64,000 nt of DNA from Ga0077555 sp963761475 (GTDB taxonomy: Bacteria; Pseudomonadota; Alphaproteobacteria; Rhizobiales; Hyphomicrobiaceae), in assembly GCA_963761475.1 (NCBI GenBank), contig CAVXGT010000006.1, positions 248,001 to 312,000 on the forward strand, given 5' to 3'. Positions 46,927-56,049 of the stretch are shown piece after piece. The translations under genes were made by a program, and so were the position numbers. Numbering within the stretch: position 1 is the first letter of the stretch; each line of letters opens with the position of its first letter. Below the pieces are notes generated by a model, which saw only the letters and a program-made list of their open reading frames with translations, did not search any database and had not been told where the DNA came from.

Positions 46927-47568
46927 TCAGCCTGCCGCCACGCCGAGACCCTTACGGGAAATAATGCCCGCCGCCATGCGTTCGAGCGCCGCACGCAGGT
47001 CGTCGTCGGCAATCCCGGCAACCACAGGCGGCGTTGTGGCAGCCGACGGCACGATCCGGCGCGGCCCCTCCGCTGCTGACGGCGATGGGTGAGTGGCCTC
47101 CAGCGAGGCAACTTGCACGATCCTGACATCCGAAACGGCGCGATAGCCGAAATAGGCGTTGATGCGCTCGACGATCTGCGCGGCCTTGTATTGCGCATCG
47201 AGGGCCCGTCCGGCCTCGACCGCCAGCATTAGCGTAGCACCCGGCCGCCCGCGCCCGACCTCATCGCTGTCATCACCTTGATAGCCAATCCGTTTCGGCC
47301 ATTTGAGCCGCTCGGGTCGCGCGTAGCGGGCGATGTCGGCCCCGACGATGGTCGCCCAATCGGTGATCAGTGTAGCCGCCGAGAATCCAAATTTTTCGAA
47401 TGCGGGCCGCGTCAGCCGCGGTACGAAACTACCCACCGCCTTGGCTGAAATCGGCCGCCGTCCACCGGAATAGGGCGCCCCACCGGCACCCGGCCGGCCG
47501 CTGCCTTGCCCGACCACCTGGCGAGGAGCCGGGCCCGTGTTGCCATTTGCGCCACGCTGACGTTGCAT
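46927..47568 (-). CDS. dciA: DUF721 protein, DciA-type helicase-loader homologue
   Basis: The 214-residue protein begins with a Gly/Arg/Pro-rich disordered segment. A DUF721 core follows (about 50-190: RLTRPAFEKFGFSAATL, WATIVGADIARYARPERL, AAQIVERINAYFGY). DciA proteins load the replicative helicase in most bacteria lacking DnaC; that role here is by family. The start at 47568 (MQRQRGANG) is chosen because the frame upstream encodes no conserved sequence and approaches the divergent mutY promoter. It probably leads the operon through the dsbA pair to smc, with a 178-base gap before the first dsbA-like gene. Confidence 0.85.
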   Translation of the reverse strand: MQRQRGANGNTGPAPRQVVGQGSGRPGAGGAPYSGGRRPISAKAVGSFVPRLTRPAFEKFGFSAATLITDWATIVGADIARYARPERLKWPKRIGYQGDDSDEVGRGRPGATLMLAVEAGRALDAQYKAAQIVERINAYFGYRAVSDVRIVQVASLEATHPSPSAAEGPRRIVPSAATTPPVVAGIADDDLRAALERMAAGIISRKGLGVAAG

Positions 47569-47658
47569 AAGGCGTTGTCTCCCCGCAGTCCGGTTTCCAT
47601 GGCATCGCCACATCCCTAATATTGTGTAAACGATTCGCCTCAACGCGCGGAGACGTCC

Positions 47659-48764
47659 ATGTCGACTGTGGCAATCGAGCAACCCGTGCGAAGCCCACGC
47701 ATAGCTGCGGCCGAGCCCTTGCTGGAATGGTATGACAAGGAACGCCGCGACCTACCGTGGCGCTATGGGCCTGACGAGACGCCGGATCCCTATCGGGTCT
47801 GGCTGTCGGAGATCATGCTCCAGCAGACGACAGTCAAGGCCGTCATCCCCTACTTTCAGCGGTTCCTGGCACGTTGGCCGGATGTGAGAGCCTTGGCGGC
47901 GGCCCCGCTCGACGATGTCCTCGCCGCCTGGGCGGGACTTGGCTACTACTCGCGGGCCCGCAACCTGCATGCCTGCGCCCGAGCCGTCACCGAGGAGCAT
48001 TGCGGCAACTTCCCGTCGAGTGAGGCGGAGCTCAAGCAGTTGCCGGGGATCGGGCCCTACACGGCAGCGGCCATTGCAGCCATCGCCTTCGGTGCAAAGA
48101 GCACGCCGGTCGATGGCAACATCGAGCGCGTTGTGGCGCGCCTGTTCGCGGTTGAAGAACCGATGCCCGGTGTCAAGCCGCGCTTGCGAGAGCTGGCGGC
48201 GCGTCTGACGCCGGAGGAGCGGGCGGGGGATTTCGCCCAAGGCCTGATGGACCTCGGCGCCCGCATTTGTACGCCCAAGCGCCCTTCGTGCCTGATGTGT
48301 CCGCTTAAAACGATGTGCGTTGCCGGCGCTGCCGGCATCGCCGCAACTCTGCCCGCGTCGCCCCGTCAAGATCAGATCGCCCCGTACGCTACGGCGTCGC
48401 ATTCGTGGCCTTGCGTGAAGATGGCCAGCTTCTCCTGCGCCGCCGTCCTGAAGCCGGTCTCCTGGGCGGCATGCTGGAGGTTCCATCCACGCACTGGGGA
48501 GATGGCTGGCAGTCGGCCGAAGAGGCGCTTCGCTCGGCGCCGCTCAGGGGCGAATGGTGGCCGGTGCTCGGGCAGGTGTCACACACCTTCACCCACTTCC
48601 GGCTCGAGCTCATGGTCTACCGCGCTGTCGTCCCGATCGATCGGCAGCTGGATTTGTGGGCTGATCCAGACCGCTGCAGGTGGGTTGCGCGACGCGATCT
48701 CGCCAACTCTGCGTTGCCAAGCGTCATGCGCAAGGTCATCGCCCACGCACTCGATGCGGGTTGA
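47659..48764 (+). CDS. mutY: A/G-specific adenine glycosylase MutY (frame broken near 48355-48375)
   Basis: MutY removes adenine mispaired with 8-oxoguanine. The catalytic domain shows SEIMLQQTTVKAVIPYF, the helix-hairpin-helix LPGIGPYTAAAIAAIAFG, the catalytic Asp in STPVDGNIERV, and the 4Fe-4S cluster Cys set (C-x6-C-x2-C-x5-C in CTPKRPSCLMCPLKTMC). After MCVAGAAGIAATLPA the frame is lost. The next frame supplies the NUDIX-like recognition domain (VRYGVAFVALREDGQLLLRRR, VSHTFTHFRLEL), ending at 48764. The frame of the catalytic part would otherwise read nonsense to 48798. It is divergent from dciA, with GGAGA before the ATG. Confidence 0.9.
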
Positions 48765-48829
48765 TGGGTTGGCCATCCCGCAAATTGCAGGCCATTGATC
48801 GCCCGATGGATGTGGCGCGGCGAGCGCGG

Positions 48830-49198
48830 TTACATCCGCGCAGCTTCCAAGTGGACGAGTTCCAGCGGATTGGCGTGCCGCCGGCTCTTGCCTTCGAAGA
48901 AGCTGTGGGGCTCAAGATTGAGCTGCTTGTGATAAAGCTCGCCGGTGACGCGGCTGCCGTTCATCAGCTCGATCTTGGACGCGTAGATGAAGACGTCCTG
49001 CGCGATCCCGGCGATGACGACCTCGTCTGCAATCAGGTTGCCCGACACGAAGCCACTGCTCTCGACGATGATCCGCGGCGCGCGAACCTCGCCGAGAAGT
49101 TGTCCGGCAACGATCACGTCGCCTGCGGTTTCAAGATAGCCGTCTAGGAAAATCTCGAGTCCAATACGAAGCGTGCCTCGATTGTCGTTTGCTGGCAC
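48830..49198 (-). CDS. Bactofilin (polymer-forming cytoskeletal protein)
   Basis: The 122-residue protein consists almost entirely of the short beta-helix bactofilin repeat (DGYLETAGDVIVAGQLLGEV, FVSGNLIADEVVIAG, SRVTGELYHKQLNLEPHSFFEG). Bactofilins polymerise without nucleotide and position cell-wall or stalk enzymes. It is short, without the usual long Pro-rich tails, and has no membrane anchor. It stands alone: convergent with mutY, and preceded by about 295 bases of sequence in which nothing else was recognised. No M23 peptidase gene, the frequent partner, is beside it. Confidence 0.85.
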   Translation of the reverse strand: MPANDNRGTLRIGLEIFLDGYLETAGDVIVAGQLLGEVRAPRIIVESSGFVSGNLIADEVVIAGIAQDVFIYASKIELMNGSRVTGELYHKQLNLEPHSFFEGKSRRHANPLELVHLEAARM

Positions 49199-49493
49199 AG
49201 TTTCCCCCTAAATCGCTAACTGCCGTCCGTTGCCGGATCGGCCAGCCTCCCCAGTACATGATGCGACGTCGACGGAACTCTGCAAAGCGAATTCGTCTAT
49301 TTGATGTCTATGCACAACTTGCGATTGCTTTTTTGGCTCCGGGCAGCGCCGGGGGCGGGCGCGCCTCGAGCCTGATCGGATGAGGTGGAAGCATCCTCGC
49401 TTCCATCGAAGGCGTGAATAGGTCTCTAAATCAATGGACTAGACTAGAGCGCGCCCAGCCAAGATCAACCAGTCCATCTCAAACGGACGCGCA

Positions 49494-52211
49494 CTAGGCC
49501 GTGCCGTGCCCCTTCATTTTGATCGCAGCCTGGGCGGCAGCCAGACGCGCGACCGGCACGCGGAACGGTGAGCACGACACGTAGTCGAGCCCGGTGTCAT
49601 GGCAGAACATGACCGATGCTGGATCGCCGCCATGCTCGCCGCAAATGCCTACTTTCAGATCCTGGCGCGCCTTGCGCCCCCTCTCCGTCCCGATCTTTAC
49701 AAGTTCGCCGACACCCGCCTGGTCGATCGACACGAACGGGTCCACGTCGAAGATGCGCGCTTTCGTGTAGTCGGCAAGGATCGGCGCTGCGTCGTCCCGC
49801 GACAAGCCAAGGCAGGTCTGCGTCAAGTCATTGGTGCCGAACGAGAAGAATTCGGCTCCCGTCGTCGCCGCCGGCAATTTCCTCGGCCCTCAGTGCGGCC
49901 CGCGGCAATTCGATCATGGTGCCGATCTGGTAGTCGATCTTGGTCTTCTTCTCGGCCTCGACCGCAGCCGCCGTCTTGCGGATCACGGCGGCAAGAATGT
50001 CGAACTCCGACCTCCAGGCGACCAGCGGGATCATCACCTCCGGCGTCACCGGCTTGCCCGTTCGCCGCCCCGCCTCGATCGCCGCCTCGAAGATCGCGCG
50101 CGCCTGCATCTCGGTGATTTCCGGATAGCGCACGGCGAGACGACAGCCGCGGAAGCCGAGCATCGGGTTCACTTCATGCAACTCGCTGATGCGCATGCGC
50201 AGCTTTTCCGGCGCCACGCCGAGTTCCTTGGCGACTGCCGCGGCTTCCTTCTCCTCGTGCGGCAGGAACTCGTGCAGCGGCGGATCGAGCAGACGGATCG
50301 TCACGGGCAATCCCGCCATGATCTCGAAGATGTCCGTGAAGTCGGCGCGCTGCATGGGCAGGATCTTGGCCAGCGCCTTGCGCCGCCCGCCAACGTCGTC
50401 CGCCAGGATCATCTCTCTGCACCGCGAGAATGCGGTCGGCCTCGAAGAACATGTGCTCCGTGCGGCACAAGCCGATGCCTTCGGCTCCGAACTCGCGGGC
50501 CTGACGGGCATCCCGCGGCGTGTCGGCGTTGGCCCGCACCCCGAGTTTCCGTGCGCCATCCGCCCAGGCCATGATCTTGGCGAAATCGCCCGACAGCTCC
50601 GGCTGGCGCATGGCCACCCGTCCGCGCAGCACCTCGCCCGTCGCGCCGTCGATCGTGATCACGTCGCCCTTCTGGAAGCGCTCGGCGCCAGCCGTCATGG
50701 TGCCGGTCAGATAGTCGACGCGAATGGCGCTGGCACCGCAGACGCACGGCCGCCCCATACCGCGCGCCACCACGGCGGCGTGGCTGGTCATGCCGCCGCG
50801 CGTGGTGAGAATGCCTGCCGCCGCGTGCATGCCATGGATGTCTTCGGGCGAGGTCTCGTGGCGCACCAGGATGACCTCGCGGCCCTGCGCCTTCATGGCC
50901 TCCGCTTCGTCGGCCGTGAACACGATCTCACCGGCAGCCGCTCCCGGCGATGCCGGCAGGCCCTGCGCCACCATATGCTTCTCGGCGTCCGGCGAGATCG
51001 TCGGATGCAGGAGCTGGTCGAGGGCCCCGGCGTCGATCCGTGCCACCGCCTCGGCCGTCGTGATCACGCCTTCTTCGGCAAGGTCCACCGCGATCTTCAT
51101 GGCCGCCGCCGTGGTGCGCTTGCCGTTGCGCGTCTGCAGCATCCACAGCCGACCCTCCTGGATCGTGAACTCGATGTCCTGCATGTCGCGGTAGTGGCCT
51201 TCGAGCTTGGCGAATACGGCCATCAACTCGGCGAAAGTCTCGGGCATCACCGTTTCCAGCGACGGCGCGCTGTCGCCGGCTTCCTGCCGCGCCCGCTCGG
51301 TCAGCGCCTGCGGCGTGCGGATGCCAGCCACCACGTCCTCGCCCTGTGCGTTGACTAGGTACTCGCCGTAGATCTCCTTGGTGCCCGTCGAAGGGTTGCG
51401 CGTGAAGGCGACGCCGGTCGCCGATGTCGGACCACGGTTGCCGAACACCATCGCCTGGACGTTGACGGCCGTGCCCCAATCGTCGGGAATCTCATTGAGC
51501 CTGCGGTAGGTGATGGCGCGGGCATTGTTCCACGACCGGAACACCGCCCCGATCGCCCCCCAGAGCTGCTCGTTGGTGTCCTGCGGGAATGGTTTGTCGA
51601 GCGCCTCGGCGACGGCTGCCTTGTAGCGCGTGATCACGTCGCGCCAGTCGTCGGCATCGAGCTCGGTGTCGAGGTCGACGCCCTTCAGGCCCTTCACCGC
51701 ATCGAGAATGCTCTCGAACGTGTCGTGATCGACGCCCAGCACCACGCCGGAGTACATCTGGATGAACCGGCGATAGCTGTCGTAGGCAAAGCGCGCATCG
51801 CCCGATTGCTGGGCAAGCCCCTCCACGGTCTCGTCGTTGAGGCCGAGGTTCAGGATCGTGTCCATCATGCCGGGCATCGAGGCGCGCGCGCCCGAGCGCA
51901 CCGAGACCAGCAAAGGTGCGCTCGCGATCGCCGAACCTGGCGCCTACCGCTTCGCCGACCGTCTTGAGCGCCCGCTCGACGTCGCCGGTAAGGCCAGCAG
52001 GAAAAGTGCCGCCACGCGCCGAATAGGCGTTGCAGACCTCGGTTGTGATCGTGAAGCCGGGTGGAACCGGCAGGCCGAGGCTTGCCATCTCGGCGAGATT
52101 CGCACCCTTGCCACCGAGCAGGTTGCGCAGTTCTGCGGTGCCATCGGTATGACCGGCGCCAAATAGGTAGACGAGGCGGGACGTGCTCTGCGTCTGGGGC
52201 GAGGTTGCCAT
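49494..52211 (-). CDS. ppdK: Pyruvate, phosphate dikinase (three frame breaks: about 51917, 50423 and 49870)
   Basis: PPDK interconverts pyruvate, ATP and Pi with PEP, AMP and PPi. The start at 52211 (MATSPQTQST) has AGAGGA upstream. Four consecutive reading-frame segments give the complete enzyme. The first is the N-terminal ATP-grasp part (GGKGANLAEMASLGLPVPPGFTI). The second carries the rest of ATP-grasp and the phospho-His domain (TRGGMTSHAAVVARGMGRPCV) up to CRTEHMFFEADRI. The third continues REMILADDVGGRRKAL through IGTMIELPRAAL. The fourth has AEFFSFGTNDLTQTCLGLSRDD and the catalytic Cys region VGICGEHGGDP. Each junction needs one base removed. No decay is seen elsewhere in about 900 residues, so sequence error is the likelier cause. 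Confidence 0.9.
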
Positions 52212-52440
52212 AGCGATCGATCCTCTGTTGGAGGCAAGTGATGCGACTCTTGCCCTCTCATACCTTGTCTTGCTGCTTTGCAGCACTGTCCAAGTGCCGC
52301 GCTGCACAATGAAGGTTCGCCCCTCCTCAAACCGCTCCGCAGTCTGAATGCAAGCTGCGTTGCTGATTTAACCTTGTCAATTGCCGGCGTTTGCGCCTCA
52401 TTCCCAGGTCAACGTGGCGCAACGACGGCAGGCGGCCCCC

Positions 52441-53842
52441 ATGCAAGACAATCTCAAGGCAGTGCTCGCAAAGCTCGATCAAGACCAGGATGAGGCACTC
52501 GAGCGATTGTTTGAATTCTTAAGGATTCCAAGTGTTTCGACCGACCCAGCCTTCAAGGATGACTGCCTCCGGGCCGCCCGCTGGTGCAGGGACGAGATCG
52601 AGCAGATCGGCTTCGCCGACGCCAAGGTCGTGCCCACTACCGGCCATCCGATGGTGGTCGCTCACGACCGCGCGCACGCCACCCAAGGGCCTGCCGCATG
52701 TGCTGTTCTACGGTCACTACGACGTCCAGCCCCCCGATCCGCTGGAGCTGTGGAAATCGCCGCCCTTCGAGCCGCGGCTCGCCACCGAGAAGGGCAACGG
52801 GCGCGTCATCGTTGCCCGTGGCGCCGAGGACAACAAAGGCCAGTTGTTGACCTTCCTGGAGGCGGCACGCGCCTGGAAAGCCGTTGCCGGCGATCTCCCG
52901 ATCGCCGTCACCGTTCTGTTGGAAGGCGAGGAGGAATGCGGCTCGCCTTCTCTGCCGGGCTTTCTCGCCAAGCACGCCAAGTCCGTGAAGGCCGATCTTG
53001 CCCTCGTCTGCGATACCGGCCAGTGGGACAAGGACACCCCCGCCATCACCACCCAGCTCCGTGGCATGGCCGCCCTCGAGGTCTTCATCTCCGGCCCTTC
53101 GCGCGATCTCCACTCCGGTCTCTACGGCGGCGCCGCCGCCAACCCGATTCGCGTCCTCACCCAGATCTGCGGCGCCATGCATGCCCGCAACGGCAAGGTC
53201 CAGGTGCCCGGCTTCTACGATGGCATTCGCAAGCCCTCCGCCCGCCAGCTCAAGCAATGGAAGGCATTGGGCTTCGACGAGGCGGCCTTCCTCGGCGGCG
53301 TCGGCCTCAAGGTGCCGGCGGGAGAAGCCGGCTACTCCGTCATCGAGCAGGTCTGGTCGCGCCCGACCCTCGAGTTCAACGGCATCACCGGCGGCTATCA
53401 GGGTGTCGGCACCAAGACCGTGATTCCCGCAGAAGCCTCCGTCAAGATCACCTGCCGCCTGGTGCCGGGACAGGACCCCAAGAAGATCGTCGCGGCATTG
53501 AAGGCCTTTGTGACCGAGCGCCTGCCCGCCGATTGCAAGGCGCGTTTTGGCGGTGGCCATGGCAGTCCGGCCATTGCCTTCGATCCCGATGCCCCCCACA
53601 TGGCGCGCGCCGCCAAGGCGCTGGGGGAGGAGTGGGGCAGGCCCGCAGCCATGATCGCACTCGGCGGATCGATCCCCATCGTCCAGTCGTTCCAGGACGC
53701 GCTCGGCATGCAAAGCCTGCTCGTCGGCTTCGGCCTCGACGATGACCGCATCCACAGCCCGAACGAGAAGTACAACCTGACGAGCTTCCGCAAGGGCGCG
53801 CGGAGTTGGGCCCGCATTCTCGCGGCCCTGGCCGAGCGCTGA
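52441..53842 (+). CDS. M20-family dipeptidase (frame broken near 52668-52690)
   Basis: This di-zinc metallopeptidase of the M20/carnosinase-like group begins MQDNLKAVLAKLDQDQDEAL, with RIPSVSTDPAFKDD. After TTGHPMVVAHDRAHAT one frame is lost. The neighbouring frame picks up KGLPHVLFYGHYDVQPPDPL (zinc His), ARGAEDNKGQLL (bridging Asp), LLEGEEECGSPSL (catalytic Glu pair), the dimerisation lid (LHSGLYGG), and HSPNEKYNLTSF (zinc His) to 53842. A single base near 52668-52690 restores about 467 residues, normal for the family. It is divergent from ppdK. Substrates are probably small dipeptides or N-acyl amino acids. Confidence 0.88.
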
Positions 53843-53843
53843 A

Positions 53844-53902
53844 CCCGATCGCTTGCGGTGCGATCGGGCTCGCGTCGACTGGAGGCCTCCATTGGCCTCC
53901 AG
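53844..53902. repeat. Two tandem hairpins between convergent genes
   Basis: CCCGATCG (53844-53851) pairs with CGATCGGG (53861-53868), and CTGGAGGCC (53879-53887) pairs with GGCCTCCAG (53894-53902). Both stems are perfect, begin two bases after the peptidase stop and precede the convergent cyclase end. No T-run follows, so a bidirectional, factor-aided terminator or a short extragenic palindrome is likely. Confidence 0.5.
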
Positions 53903-53946
53903 ATCAGAGGCCCCGGGCGGCAATCGCCGACAGCCGCGCCGCCTCG

Positions 53947-54630
53947 TCAGATCATGCCTTCGATGCAATAGACCCGAGCCGGCGCACCATCCGCGCCCGG
54001 GATCTTCAGCGGAGCTGCGGACAGGAATACCTCTGGCGCACTGATCTCCGCGGTATTGACCACATATTCGATCATGTTGACGCCGGCCCTGAGGAGGGTG
54101 TCGTGCGTCACCATGTCGGCAAGCGGGCTCTTCTTGCCGGCAAGCGACAGGCGGATCGGATAGTCCTGCGGAAAGTCATAGGCGATGGTCTTGATGCCCG
54201 CAGCCAGCAGCCACTCGGCCGCCTCCCGGGTGAGGTAAGGCGCATCCAGCCAGAAGTCCTTGCTGTAGGGAGAGCGTTGGCGATCCCAGCCCGACTTGAA
54301 CAGCGCCATGTCGCCGTTCTTGATGTGGCCTGCGCGCACCGACAGTCGCTCCGCGCTGATCGCCTCGTTTGGCTGCACGTCCATCAGGTCGATGACGCCC
54401 GCCCGCCCGACCACATCGCCGAGCGCCGTTTCCTCGATCGTCCGCCCGTCGAGATAGCAATGGCGTCGCGCATCGACATGGCTGAAGGCATGGCACGATA
54501 CCTTGATCCACGTCGCCCGCGAGGTATCGCCCTTGGCAATGTCGCCCGTGAAGGTCACCTCCGTCTTCCAGCGTGGGTGGGTGTCGGCGATCGGCATTGA
54601 GAGGTCGATGATGCGCATGGTCCGGCTCAT
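53947..54630 (-). CDS. Cyclase family / kynurenine-formamidase-like metal hydrolase
   Basis: The 227-residue protein of the cyclase (PF04199) fold starts MSRTMRIIDLSMPIADTHP. The metal-binding motif reads CHAFSHVDARRH, close to the HxGTHxDxPxH consensus, but with Phe-Ser for Gly-Thr and Arg for Pro. Downstream IKNGDMALFKSGWD and SPYSKDFWLDAPYLT are typical. Family members hydrolyse N-formylkynurenine, cyclic imides or lactones. The start overlaps the amidohydrolase stop by four bases (ATGA), so the two likely act in one catabolic step series. The substrate cannot be named from sequence. Confidence 0.83.
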   Translation of the reverse strand: MSRTMRIIDLSMPIADTHPRWKTEVTFTGDIAKGDTSRATWIKVSCHAFSHVDARRHCYLDGRTIEETALGDVVGRAGVIDLMDVQPNEAISAERLSVRAGHIKNGDMALFKSGWDRQRSPYSKDFWLDAPYLTREAAEWLLAAGIKTIAYDFPQDYPIRLSLAGKKSPLADMVTHDTLLRAGVNMIEYVVNTAEISAPEVFLSAAPLKIPGADGAPARVYCIEGMI

Positions 54631-55562
54631 GATTGGGCGGTGGGCAGGTCCAGACGGTAAACCCGGATCGCCGTGTCATGGAAGAGCTTCAGGCGATCGG
54701 TGGTGGCTAAGGCCGCCGTCGCCTGTTTGTAGCCGGTAAAGATCGTGTCGAACGAGCCAGTGAGACCGTCGACAGGGAAGTTCGATGCGAACATCGCCCG
54801 GTCCGGCCCGAAGGCGTCGATCAAGGCCGCAATGATGTCGCCGTTGTCGGACAGTGACCAGGATCGCCCGGCAAGCCCGATCCCCGAAATCTTCATCGTC
54901 ACATCCGGCGCCTGCGCGGCCCGTGCAATGGCGCGCCGCCAGCCCGCCATCGCCTCTGCCGAACGGTCCGCTGGCAAGAAGGCATGATTGATGACCACTG
55001 GCGTTTCCGGAAACGCGGCGATGAGGTCGAGCAACTCGTCGACATGCCACCAGGGTGCCTGCAACTCGAAATGCAGCCCGTTGGCCCTGAGCGCCCGATA
55101 GCCCCGACGCCAGGCGGGATCGGTCATGCCGCCTTTGGCGCCGAACTCAATTCCATCAGGTTTGGAAGCCGCCGTCGGCTTATGGCGAATGCCCTTGACG
55201 AACGGATGGCGCGAGTGGCCAGCGAGTTGCTCTGCCGCATCGTCATGGTGCAGGAACGTGCGCGCCACATGAGCAATCGGAAACCTGTGGTTCTCGCTAT
55301 GGCGGTCGAAAGTCCAGTGCGTCTCATCGAGCAGTCTGGCCTCGTCCCACTCCGCTTCCATCGTGACGCTGGCGACCACATTGTGCCCAGCCGAAACCTC
55401 GTCGTAATCGGGCTGCAGGAAGGTCTTGCGGATCGCCGAATAGTCGCCGTAGCGGAAGGGAATGGGCGGCGCCTCGCAGAGCCACGGCTGCGCCTTCAGC
55501 GAAAGATCCCAGAAGTGGTGGTGCGCATCGATGATCGGGATCTCGTTCTCGTCGGTCGTCAT
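54627..55562 (-). CDS. Amidohydrolase family 2 (TIM-barrel metal hydrolase)
   Basis: The 311-residue protein of the amidohydrolase-2 group has the N-terminal metal motif IIDAHHHFWDLS near residue 10, VVASVTMEAEWDEARLLDE, PVVINHAFLP with the conserved His, and a late FASNFPVDGL carrying the catalytic Asp of MFGSDxP-type loops (here SNFPVD). Relatives open lactones such as 2-pyrone-4,6-dicarboxylate or fuconolactone. It is transcribed first in a two-gene unit with the cyclase-family hydrolase. Confidence 0.83.
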   Translation of the reverse strand: MTTDENEIPIIDAHHHFWDLSLKAQPWLCEAPPIPFRYGDYSAIRKTFLQPDYDEVSAGHNVVASVTMEAEWDEARLLDETHWTFDRHSENHRFPIAHVARTFLHHDDAAEQLAGHSRHPFVKGIRHKPTAASKPDGIEFGAKGGMTDPAWRRGYRALRANGLHFELQAPWWHVDELLDLIAAFPETPVVINHAFLPADRSAEAMAGWRRAIARAAQAPDVTMKISGIGLAGRSWSLSDNGDIIAALIDAFGPDRAMFASNFPVDGLTGSFDTIFTGYKQATAALATTDRLKLFHDTAIRVYRLDLPTAQS

Positions 55563-56049
55563 GACAGGCCCTCACGCTCGCGCGCGCCAGCAAAGTCGCG
55601 GCGCAGCCTCACACTAACCGTTTTCGCCCAATGGCCGCAAAGCATCCCACCGCAGGATAACGGCAAGCCACCCTGCCCAAGGACCGCCAGCGAGCAGCGC
55701 GCAGACGCATGACTCGAACGAGCCCCGCCAGCCCCGACGACATTGGGCCAGCTCATGATTACGCAAAATATATCAGGATCTGCCCGGACGCGCCTTTGCG
55801 GGTGATCATATCAGGTTGCCCGAAACTACCGGCATGCGAGCAAGCCGACAGAGAAAGCCACCCGGAGCCGCAATACGTCCGAGTTTCGTCGGGAAGGATG
55901 TTTCCAGGTGCTTAATCACCAAATTCGGTTTTTGCGGACATTTGAGAGTAAAACCGAATAATTTTCCCGTAAAAACCCGGCCGTTTGTCTCCGGAATTGA
56001 AATATTTTTCCCGGATAAAGGGGTGAAATTCATCGGTAGGAGTGCAGTT
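55563..56049. other. Intergenic region upstream of tadG, AT-rich at its end
   Basis: The 487 bases hold no gene that can be supported. The last 150 are strikingly AT-rich for this genome and contain a 10-base inverted repeat and two TTTTCCCG boxes (near 55962-55969 and 56008-56015). They look like the promoter-proximal region of the TadG-like gene. Confidence 0.55.
55923..55959. promoter_or_regulatory. Inverted repeat ATTCGGTTTT / AAAACCGAAT upstream of tadG
   Basis: Perfect ten-base arms at 55923-55932 and 55950-55959 with a 17-base spacer lie about 90 bases before the TadG-like start. The long spacer and AT-rich setting fit an operator or a regulatory stem better than a terminator, as the only upstream gene on this strand ends at 53842. 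Confidence 0.45.
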
